Of a DNA stretch of 7,205 bases, positions 1 to 5,701 are shown one piece after another. Origin of the DNA: CAXDRM01 sp963991775. GTDB taxonomy: Bacteria > Pseudomonadota > Alphaproteobacteria > Rickettsiales > JABIRX01. Under the pieces are notes generated by a model. It saw nothing but the letters and a program-made list of their open reading frames with translations, was not told where the DNA came from and made no database searches. A program made the position numbers and the translations under genes. The DNA lies in contig CAXDRM010000073.1 in assembly GCA_963991775.1 (NCBI GenBank), forward strand, positions 1 to 7,205. Reading direction: 5' to 3'. The stretch's first letter is position 1, and every line of letters begins with the position of its first letter.

Positions 1-14
1 CTAAGCATAGCTTA

Positions 15-72
15 GTGCTGGCTGCGGCTAAAAACAATTTTCTTAATTGTTTTTTTACGCCTCGCAGTGCAC
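15..72. repeat. Imperfect long hairpin (palindromic element)
   Basis: Nested complementary arms are visible: GTGC (15-18) with GCAC (69-72), CTGCG (22-26) with CGCAG (63-67), and a perfect 10-bp AT-rich stem AAAAACAATT (30-39) with AATTGTTTTT (45-54) around a 5-nt loop. The outer part is GC-richer than the inner part. The inner stem runs into a T-run at 50-56, so it could terminate a transcript entering from the left. It could equally be a dispersed palindromic element. The family is not recognised and copy number cannot be judged from one window. Confidence 0.5.
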
Positions 73-154
73 TCCGCTACTCGACATTTAGAAAAACTAA
101 AAAACATCTCAAACTAATCTCTAAGAATAAGCCAGGATTATTTTGAGTGTTTTT

Positions 155-189
155 CAAATATGACTGATTTGCAAAATCAATCATATTTG
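155..189. repeat. AT-rich hairpin with 15 paired positions
   Basis: CAAATATGA (155-163) pairs with TCATATTTG (181-189), and TGATTT (165-170) pairs with AAATCA (174-179). The single C/A mismatch is at 164/180 and the loop is the 3-nt GCA. A further complementary pair, GAGTG (145-149) and CACTC (206-210), lies symmetrically outside, so the whole 145-210 stretch may fold as one structure. There is no T-run directly after the stem on either strand, which argues against a standard intrinsic terminator. No function can be assigned. Confidence 0.6.
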
Positions 190-209
190 GCAAAGTTAAA
201 TATTGCACT

Positions 210-284
210 CAGACTCAAGCGGCCCTTCGGCTATTGCTGCGCTAGCGCTTGCAAGCTCAGGGTCCTAAGTGTTTATCCCCAACC
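210..284 (+). repeat. REP-like repeat, left copy
   Basis: This stretch matches the reverse complement of 7075-7150 over about 75 bases: roughly 68 of 76 aligned positions are identical, with a one-base gap. It contains the core blocks CGGCCC-TTCG (220-229) and CAAGCTCAGGG (252-262), separated by 22 bases that include the perfect palindromes GCGCTAGCGC (239-248) and GCTTGCAAGC (247-256). The CAAGCTCAGG / CCTGAGCTTG block resembles widespread bacterial REP motifs of the CTGAGCTTGTCGAA type. It lies in non-coding, otherwise AT-rich DNA, as REP elements usually do. No RAYT-type transposase is present in the window. Confidence 0.72.
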
Positions 285-293
285 GGACACTTA
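266..293. repeat. Small stem-loop between REP halves
   Basis: TAAGTGT (266-272) is exactly complementary to ACACTTA (287-293) around a 14-nt loop. It overlaps the end of the left REP copy and precedes the degenerate half-copy. The right copy of the repeat does not keep this pairing, because the sequence past CCAACC differs, so the hairpin may be local chance or part of this copy only. Confidence 0.35.
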
Positions 294-294
294 T

Positions 295-310
295 CTTGTT
301 GAACGGCCCC
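295..310 (-). repeat. Degenerate REP half-copy
   Basis: These 16 bases (CTTGTTGAACGGCCCC) match 13 of 16 positions of the reverse complement of the repeat core at the right edge of the window (CTTGTCGAACGGGCCG). The piece lies in inverted orientation to the left full copy, 32 bases beyond it, so the left site, like the right one, consists of one copy carrying the 22-nt module and one module-free half. The short length and three mismatches keep confidence low. Confidence 0.35.
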
Positions 311-367
311 AGAGGAACCTATGATTGTGGCACCACAAAATTTTGTAGATTGGGCCAGATATTTTTA

Positions 368-430
368 TTTTTCTCTAAAAAAAGCTCGCAGCATACTTAA
401 ACGTATGTAAGAGATTTTTTTAGAGAAAAA
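368..430 (-). terminator. Bidirectional intrinsic terminator after gap
   Basis: A perfect 16-bp inverted repeat (368-383 with 415-430) encloses an inner hairpin: CTC (385-387) with GAG (411-413), and CATAC (392-396) with GTATG (403-407). The inner hairpin is flanked by A7 (377-383) and T7 (415-421), so on either strand a hairpin is followed by a T-run. Read on the minus strand it starts 29 bases after the gap stop codon, which makes it the likely transcript end of the tkt-gap cluster. The inner stem has internal mismatches. The extra outer pairing of TTTTTCTCTAAAAAAA with its complement is unusually long for a simple terminator. Confidence 0.65.
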
Positions 431-458
431 TGAGAATAGGTGGTCCGAGATAGAAAAT

Positions 459-1460
459 TTACTTTAACAAATTTGCTATGTCGAGCATGCGGATAGAGAA
501 GGCCCACTCATTATCATACCAACTCGCCACGCGAATAAAATTATCTTGTAGTACTTTAGTACCTGTACTATCAAATACTGAGCTTTGCATAGAATGATTA
601 TAATCAACTGAGACAGTTTCTTCTGTTTCATAGGCTAGAACACGAGAAAACTCACCTGCAGCAGCTGTTTTAATAGCATTATTAACTTGCTCTACTGTTA
701 GACTTTGCTTTGCCACAAAACATAAATCAACTAAAGATACATTTGGGGTTGGTACTCTGACTGCTACACCATCAAGCAAACCTGCTAGTTCAGGAATTAC
801 TTTACCAATTGCTTTAGCAGCACCGGTTGAAGTAGGAATCATCGAAAGTCCGGCAGCACGAGCACGACGCAAATCTTTATGGCTAGCATCTGCAGTATTT
901 TGATCATTAGTATATGCATGAATAGTTGTGACAAAACCTTTCTCAATACCAAAATTATCATTTAAGATTTTGACCACTGGCGCCAAACAATTTGTAGTAC
1001 AAGAACCAACTGAAATAATCTGATCTTCAGCTGTTAAAATATCGTGATTAACTCCGTAAACTACAGTCTTAATCTCATCGCCTTTAGCCGGAGCAGATAT
1101 TAGAACTTTTTTTGCACCGGCAGTTAAATGTTTACCCGCACCTGCACTATCTTTAAAAACACCAGTACATTCAAATACTATATCTACACCCAGATCAGCC
1201 CAAGGTAGATTTTCAGGCTCTCTCTCACGAAATACCGGAACCTTCTTACCGTTTAAAATTAATGCATCCTCAGCAAGCTCAATAGTGCCTGGGAAGCGTC
1301 CATGTATCGAATCATATTTAAGTAAATGATAATGTGTTTCGATAGGACCACGACCATTAATCGCGACCAACTCAACATCTGAAACTAGATTCTCCGCTAA
1401 AGCACGTGCTACACAACGGCCTATACGACCAAAACCATTAATTGCTATTTTTACTGTCAT
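459..1460 (-). CDS. gap: Type I glyceraldehyde-3-phosphate dehydrogenase
   Basis: The enzyme reversibly converts glyceraldehyde-3-phosphate, phosphate and NAD(P)+ to 1,3-bisphosphoglycerate in the cytoplasm. The 333-residue length is normal. The Rossmann motif NGFGRIGR is at residues 8-15. The catalytic motif SCTTNC is at 153-158 (nucleophile Cys154) and the catalytic base is His181 in TTIHAYTNDQ. RVPTPN (235-240) and SWYDNEW (313-319) are also intact. The residue equivalent to Asp32, which binds the NAD ribose, is Gly36 followed by Arg37, and Leu187-Pro188 is replaced by Ala192-Ser193. These are the changes associated with NADP use in plastid and cyanobacterial enzymes, so NADP or dual specificity is inferred. 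The gene starts 2 nt after the upstream stop, and its Shine-Dalgarno sequence lies inside the end of that gene, so translation is probably coupled. It is the last gene of the cluster; pgk, the common next gene in alphaproteobacteria, is absent. Confidence 0.97.
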   Translation of the reverse strand: MTVKIAINGFGRIGRCVARALAENLVSDVELVAINGRGPIETHYHLLKYDSIHGRFPGTIELAEDALILNGKKVPVFREREPENLPWADLGVDIVFECTGVFKDSAGAGKHLTAGAKKVLISAPAKGDEIKTVVYGVNHDILTAEDQIISVGSCTTNCLAPVVKILNDNFGIEKGFVTTIHAYTNDQNTADASHKDLRRARAAGLSMIPTSTGAAKAIGKVIPELAGLLDGVAVRVPTPNVSLVDLCFVAKQSLTVEQVNNAIKTAAAGEFSRVLAYETEETVSVDYNHSMQSSVFDSTGTKVLQDNFIRVASWYDNEWAFSIRMLDIANLLK

Positions 1461-1462
1461 AG

Positions 1463-1921
1463 TTACTCTCCAACTTTGGTTAAATAAAATTCATAAGCAT
1501 CAGCAAAACCATCTAAAGATTTTTCTAAAGCAGTTATGCCTCTAATTTTAATTGCTAGATTTTTACCTTGAGACATTTGTTGTAACAAGGTTTTTCGATC
1601 AGCATTTTTAAAAAACACATTTACACCAGTATTCATAAAAGAAGAAAAATTCTTACCCTTATCAATCGCTAAATCTATGCCACCACTAAGATTCACTTGA
1701 TTATGGGCAATCGCTAAATAATATTTAGTTAGTACGATCGCTCCTCTACCATGCTCATTTTCAAATGGTGAGCCAATAAAACAATCACTTTTTGCAGTCA
1801 TTAAGTTTTCTTTACAAGAAACTAACCAATTACCAAAAGGCTTATCTACTTCTTGTAAAGCAACAGCATATGCAGTTTTTAACTGAAAAACTAACAAAAC
1901 AGCGTATAAAATTCTTAACAT
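1463..1921 (-). CDS. Secreted IalB-like small protein
   Basis: This 152-residue protein has a signal peptide: Arg3, a hydrophobic stretch at about 4-14, and a likely cleavage after AYA (17-19) or AVA (19-21). The mature part begins near KPFGNWLVSC (27-36), with Cys36 and Cys47 as the only cysteines, probably one disulphide. The pattern of an F-G-x-W block, a C-x10-C spacing, a central GGIDLAIDKG and a late LDGFADAYEF resembles the invasion-associated locus B (IalB) family of alphaproteobacteria. IalB was described in Bartonella erythrocyte invasion, but most members have no known role; export to the periplasm is the safest inference. It starts 19 nt after tkt and ends 2 nt before gap, an odd place for a secreted protein. 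The ATG is preceded directly by GGTGGG, too close for a normal ribosome site, so a slightly later start such as TTG codon 9 is possible. Family assignment is by eye. Confidence 0.75.
   Translation of the reverse strand: MLRILYAVLLVFQLKTAYAVALQEVDKPFGNWLVSCKENLMTAKSDCFIGSPFENEHGRGAIVLTKYYLAIAHNQVNLSGGIDLAIDKGKNFSSFMNTGVNVFFKNADRKTLLQQMSQGKNLAIKIRGITALEKSLDGFADAYEFYLTKVGE
1466..1471 (-). promoter_or_regulatory. Ribosome binding site of gap inside preceding gene
   Basis: Read on the minus strand this is GGAGAG, 5 nt before the gap ATG. It is formed by the last two sense codons (Gly-Glu) of the IalB-like gene, whose TAA follows at once. This fixes the gap start and suggests that gap translation is coupled to the upstream reading frame. 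Confidence 0.7.
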
Positions 1922-1940
1922 CCCACCAATTATTAACTAG

Positions 1941-3893
1941 CTACCAATTTAATATCTCCGCCACTAATTTAGAGCTGGTAATCTCAAAATGTTCATAGAG
2001 ATCTACAGCTTTAGCTGAAGCACCAAAACTTTGCATACCTATAAATTTTTGTGCAAATTTATAGTAATTATGCGAGTTAGAAGCCTCAATCGCTATAATT
2101 TTATCCACATCTCCTAGAATCTCATTTTGGTAATTTTTATCTTGCTGCTCAAATAAACTAATAGATGGCATAGAAACTACCCTTACCCCTATATTTTGTT
2201 CAGCTAAGATCTGTTGTGCTTCTAAAGCAATTTGCACTTCAGATCCAGAAGCAATAATAGTTGCTTGCTGCGCAATTTCTGTATCACTTACAATATAGCC
2301 ACCTTTACTACTGTAATTTTCTGTACGAAATTCTTTAGTAACAGTTGGAATATTTTGTCTAGTTAAGCTTAAAGCTGTTGGTTTATGCGAACTTAAAGCA
2401 TATTGCCAAGCCTCAACAGTTTCATAAGCGTCAGCAGGTCTAAATACGGTTAAATTAGGCACTAAACGTAATGCATCGAGATGTTCAATTGGTTGATGTG
2501 TTGGACCATCTTCACCCAGCCCTATTGAATCATGCGTAAACACATAAATAACGCGCTGCTCCATTAAAGCAGAAAGACGCAATGCTGGTTTTAAATAATC
2601 ACTAAATACTAAAAATGTACCTGAATAAGGAATCACACCTTTATGCAAAGCTAGACCATTCATAATGGCACCCATCGCATGTTCTCTAATACCATAATGC
2701 ACATAACGACCCGAAAAATCATCAGGAGTAATTGCAGCAGTTTCTTTAGTTTTAGTATTATTTGAACCGGTAAGATCAGCAGAACCACCAATTAATTCAG
2801 GGATATTTTTAGTGAATAATTCTAAGATATTACCCGAAGCTTTACGCGTTGCCACAGAAGGTTGCTCTGCTACTAATTTTTCTTGATAGGCAGCTACTTC
2901 CGCTAACCAATTTTCAGGTAAAGCACCTGACATTAAACGCTCAAATTCTTCACGCTTCGGCGAAGCTGCTAGTTTTTTTTGCCAAGCCAATAGATCAGCT
3001 TCTGATCTTTGCCCAGCTTGTTGCCACTCAGCTAAAATTTCTTGCGGCACTGTAAAAGGCGCATGCGGCCAATTTAAACTTTGTTTGGTAAGCTCGACCT
3101 CTTCTTTACCAAGAGGTGCACCATGCGAGGCTGAACTACCAGCTTTATTTGGTGAACCAAAAGCAATAGTGGTTTTACAAGCAATTAAACTTGGTTTATC
3201 TGATTTTTTAGCACGGCTTAAAGCTGCAGCAATTGCCTCAGGATCATGACCATCAACACGCTCTGCTGCCCAGTTACATGCTTTAAATCTAGCTAGATGA
3301 TCCTCTGAAGTAGCCATACCAACTTCACCATCTATACAAATATTATTATCATCAAATAAAACTATTAATTTATTTAACTTATAATGACCCGCAAAAGATA
3401 TAGCTTCTTGTGAAATACCTTCCATTAAACAGCCATCACCAACTAAAGCATAAGTATGATGATCAACTAAATCAGGAAATCTGTTGCTTAGCAATTTCTC
3501 AGCAAAGGCAAAACCAACTGCATTTGCAATACCCTGCCCTAAAGGACCAGTAGTAGTCTCGATAGCTTCAAGCATTTCTACTTCAGGATGACCAGCGGTT
3601 TTAGCACCTAATTGTCTAAAATTTTTAAGATCATCAAGCGTAATATCTTGATGGCCAGTAAGATAAAGCAATGAATATAATAACATCGAACCATGACCAG
3701 CCGATAAAATAAAACGATCGCGATCTGGCCAGCTAGGATTAGTACTAGAAAATTTTAAAAAATCTTTGAATAAAACTGTGGCAACATCTGCAATACCTAA
3801 AGGCATACCTGGATGACCAGAATTAGCCTGTTCTACAGCATCGATTGATAAAGCTCTAATTGCAGCTGCAAGCTGTTGGTGATTAACCGACAT
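1941..3893 (-). CDS. tkt: Transketolase
   Basis: This thiamine-diphosphate enzyme moves two-carbon units between sugar phosphates in the non-oxidative pentose phosphate pathway, linking glyceraldehyde-3-phosphate and fructose-6-phosphate to pentose and erythrose phosphates. The 650 residues are full length. The N-terminal domain has SGHPGMPLG (25-33, His27), GHGSM (66-70) and the thiamine/Mg2+ motif from GDG (152-154) to NN (183-184). The SHGAPLG loop (256-262) is present. The pyrimidine-binding domain has the catalytic glutamate in IREHAMG (402-408, Glu404) and GEDGPTHQPIEH (460-471). The C-terminal domain follows from about residue 530. All expected active-site residues appear intact. The start fits the family (HQQLAAAIRALSIDAV close to the N-terminus). 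It begins 22 nt after ftsZ with no clear Shine-Dalgarno sequence, which suggests coupling to ftsZ translation or a weak site. The adjacency of tkt and gap is common in alphaproteobacteria; the one-gene insertion between them is not. Confidence 0.97.
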   Translation of the reverse strand: MSVNHQQLAAAIRALSIDAVEQANSGHPGMPLGIADVATVLFKDFLKFSSTNPSWPDRDRFILSAGHGSMLLYSLLYLTGHQDITLDDLKNFRQLGAKTAGHPEVEMLEAIETTTGPLGQGIANAVGFAFAEKLLSNRFPDLVDHHTYALVGDGCLMEGISQEAISFAGHYKLNKLIVLFDDNNICIDGEVGMATSEDHLARFKACNWAAERVDGHDPEAIAAALSRAKKSDKPSLIACKTTIAFGSPNKAGSSASHGAPLGKEEVELTKQSLNWPHAPFTVPQEILAEWQQAGQRSEADLLAWQKKLAASPKREEFERLMSGALPENWLAEVAAYQEKLVAEQPSVATRKASGNILELFTKNIPELIGGSADLTGSNNTKTKETAAITPDDFSGRYVHYGIREHAMGAIMNGLALHKGVIPYSGTFLVFSDYLKPALRLSALMEQRVIYVFTHDSIGLGEDGPTHQPIEHLDALRLVPNLTVFRPADAYETVEAWQYALSSHKPTALSLTRQNIPTVTKEFRTENYSSKGGYIVSDTEIAQQATIIASGSEVQIALEAQQILAEQNIGVRVVSMPSISLFEQQDKNYQNEILGDVDKIIAIEASNSHNYYKFAQKFIGMQSFGASAKAVDLYEHFEITSSKLVAEILNW

Positions 3894-3915
3894 TTAAGTG
3901 ATATTAATTTTAAGG

Positions 3916-5619
3916 TTATTCATTTTCAACCTTACCCTGCTTATTACGCAAAAATGTTGGGACGTTAAAAATATCGTCACTAAAAATCAGATCTTTAGCT
4001 TCATCATCATTTGCGGCCTGTTTAACATCAGGCGCTGCTTTAGCTTCTTCTTCATCTTTTACCACGATAGGAGCATCAGCTTTTGGAGCTTCTTGCTGCT
4101 CTTCTTGATCATCTTGATCTTTAAAGAAACCACCAAATAAACCACCTAATTTATTTAATTTAGGAGCTTTTTTATCAGCAGAAGCTGCTGGTTTTTCTTG
4201 AGCTAGCGGTGCAGTTTCTATTTTTTGCTCTTCCGGTTCAGCAGCTAAAATCTCAGCAGCTGGCTCAGCTGGCTCTTCAGCTTTACTAGCAGGTGGTGCA
4301 AAAGGAGAATTTTGTGTATCTAATTGAGCAGTTTCAGCCGGTTCAGCTGGTGCAGCTTGTTGAGGCTCTTCCGCTACGATATCAGCAGCAGCTTCGCTTT
4401 TTTCATTAGTTTGTAATGATTGAGGATTAACTGCTGAGGGTGGAATAAAAGCTTTTTCTAAATTAGGCTGATATTCTTTTTTTTGGGCAGCAGCATTATT
4501 TGGAGTTGGCGCTGGCACGGCTGGAGCTGGTGCAGCAGCAGAAGCTGAACGCTCAATACGGCTTGGCGCTTCTTCTTGATTGATTCTGCTTTCTAAACCA
4601 GCACGTGGTGCAGAAAAATTATTAAAGAGATTATTTCTTTCTAAAGCAGCACCTGTCATATTAATACCGGTTGCTACTACTGATACTCTGATTTGACCGT
4701 CTAATTCTTGATCAAAAGTAGAACCAAAAATTATATTAGCATCAGGATCAACTTCATCTTTAATTCTTTGTGCAGCTTCATCAGCTTCGAATAAAGTCAT
4801 ATCTAAGCCACCAGAAATATTAATTAATACGCCTTTAGCTCCTTTCATTGAAGCATTATCAAGCAACGGATTAGAGATAGCAGCTTCTGCAGCTTCTAAA
4901 GCACGTTTTTCACCACTTGCTTCACCAGTACCCATCATTGCTTTACCCATAGAGCCCATAATTGCTCTAATATCAGCAAAATCTAAGTTAATTAAACCTG
5001 GCATAGTCATAAGATCAGTAATACCTTTAATACCAGAATATAAAATATCATCCACCATGCTGAATGCTTCAGCAAAGGTAGTTTGCTCGGTAGCTTTATG
5101 AAATAAATTTTGGTTAGGAATAACAATTAAAGTATCCACATATTTTTGCATTTCTGCTACGCCTGCTTCAGCAGTTTTCATACGGTATGAACCTTCAAAG
5201 TGAAAAGGTTTAGTTACCACACCTACAGTTAAAATTCCGTTTTCTTTACAGATTCTAGCAATTTCTGGCGCTGCACCAGTACCGGTACCACCACCCATAC
5301 CGGCAGTAATAAACACCATATTGCTTTCAGATAATTTAGCGACGACATCTTCATTTGATTCAATCGCTGCTTGTGAACCAATTTCTGGAGAAGAACCTGC
5401 ACCTAAACCTTTGGTTAGATCCTCACCTAATTGGATTATTGTTTCTGCACTTGAGTTTTTTAAAGCTTGAGCATCAGTATTAGCTGCCACGAAATCGACA
5501 CCTTGGAGCTTGAGCTTGATCATGTTATTAACTGCATTTCCTCCTGCTCCTCCTATTCCTAAAACTGTAATTTTGGGTACCATATTGTTCCTATCTGGGA
5601 TATCGATGTTTAAACTCAT
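3916..5619 (-). CDS. ftsZ: Cell division GTPase FtsZ
   Basis: FtsZ is the tubulin-like GTPase that polymerises at midcell into the division ring. The GTP-binding loop GIGGAGGNAV is at 21-30, the tubulin signature GGGTGTG at 109-115 and the T7 catalytic loop NLDFAD at 211-216. The globular core ends near residue 325. A linker of about 220 residues follows, rich in Ala, Pro, Glu and Gln, with one non-polar patch, KLGGLFGGFF (490-499). The protein ends with the conserved partner-binding peptide FNVPTFLRNK (551-560), which in this family contacts FtsA. The total of 567 residues is long because of the linker, which is common in alphaproteobacteria. The chosen ATG gives the N-terminal tail (SLNIDIPD) typical of alphaproteobacterial FtsZ, but the better ribosome site (AGGAA at 5588-5592) precedes an in-frame Met13 at 5581-5583. 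FtsA lies 82 nt upstream and tkt 22 nt downstream, where lpxC is often found instead. Confidence 0.98.
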   Translation of the reverse strand: MSLNIDIPDRNNMVPKITVLGIGGAGGNAVNNMIKLKLQGVDFVAANTDAQALKNSSAETIIQLGEDLTKGLGAGSSPEIGSQAAIESNEDVVAKLSESNMVFITAGMGGGTGTGAAPEIARICKENGILTVGVVTKPFHFEGSYRMKTAEAGVAEMQKYVDTLIVIPNQNLFHKATEQTTFAEAFSMVDDILYSGIKGITDLMTMPGLINLDFADIRAIMGSMGKAMMGTGEASGEKRALEAAEAAISNPLLDNASMKGAKGVLINISGGLDMTLFEADEAAQRIKDEVDPDANIIFGSTFDQELDGQIRVSVVATGINMTGAALERNNLFNNFSAPRAGLESRINQEEAPSRIERSASAAAPAPAVPAPTPNNAAAQKKEYQPNLEKAFIPPSAVNPQSLQTNEKSEAAADIVAEEPQQAAPAEPAETAQLDTQNSPFAPPASKAEEPAEPAAEILAAEPEEQKIETAPLAQEKPAASADKKAPKLNKLGGLFGGFFKDQDDQEEQQEAPKADAPIVVKDEEEAKAAPDVKQAANDDEAKDLIFSDDIFNVPTFLRNKQGKVENE

Positions 5620-5656
5620 TAATAAAACTCAAATATGTATTATTTGATTAGTAAGG

Positions 5657-5684
5657 ATAATAGGTTTCGAATCTTTATATGCAA
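5657..5684 (-). promoter_or_regulatory. Possible ftsZ promoter in ftsA-ftsZ gap
   Basis: On the minus strand TTGCAT (5679-5684, weak -35) and TATTAT (5657-5662, good -10) are separated by 16 nt. Transcription would start near 5650, about 30 nt before the ftsZ ATG. The 82-nt gap is larger than the other gaps of the cluster, which fits an extra promoter. A small hairpin AAAATC-CAA-GATTTT (5688-5702) overlaps the ftsA stop just upstream. Such boxes arise by chance in AT-rich DNA. Confidence 0.35.
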
Positions 5685-5701
5685 ACCAAAATCCAAGATT
5701 T

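Larger units (their letters stand above)
1..458. other. Gene-free region downstream of gap, rich in palindromes
   Basis: No convincing gene is visible in these 458 bases on either strand. The stretch is built from separate inverted repeats: an imperfect hairpin at 15-72, a near-perfect AT-rich hairpin at 155-189, a GC-richer REP-like repeat at 210-284 with a degenerate half-copy at 295-310, and a terminator-like hairpin at 368-430. A reading frame on the plus strand is open from the left edge to a TGA at 144-146, but it overlaps the first hairpin and has no family I recognise. Bases 311-367 show nothing I can name. Confidence 0.7.

Noticed and set aside
210..310. CRISPR or insertion-sequence interpretation of the repeats
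   Set aside because: The repeats are two inverted copies about 6.8 kb apart plus half-copies, with no regular spacer array, no cas gene and no transposase.
1922..1940. Separate promoter for the IalB-like gene
   Set aside because: The 19-nt gap after tkt is too short for a complete promoter and shows no -10/-35 pair; any promoter would have to lie inside tkt, where I could not support one.
1792..1998. 68-codon open frame on the plus strand
   Set aside because: It is antisense to the IalB-like gene and the end of tkt, with no ribosome site or recognisable product.
2849..3055. 68-codon open frame on the plus strand
   Set aside because: It is antisense to the middle of tkt, whose reading frame is unbroken and clearly conserved.
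3898..4140. Hydrophobic 80-codon open frame on the plus strand
   Set aside because: It lies entirely antisense to the 3' end of ftsZ, which is certain coding sequence. Its hydrophobic, Phe/Ile-rich product is what the complement of a Glu/Lys/Ala-rich linker gives, and there is no ribosome site.
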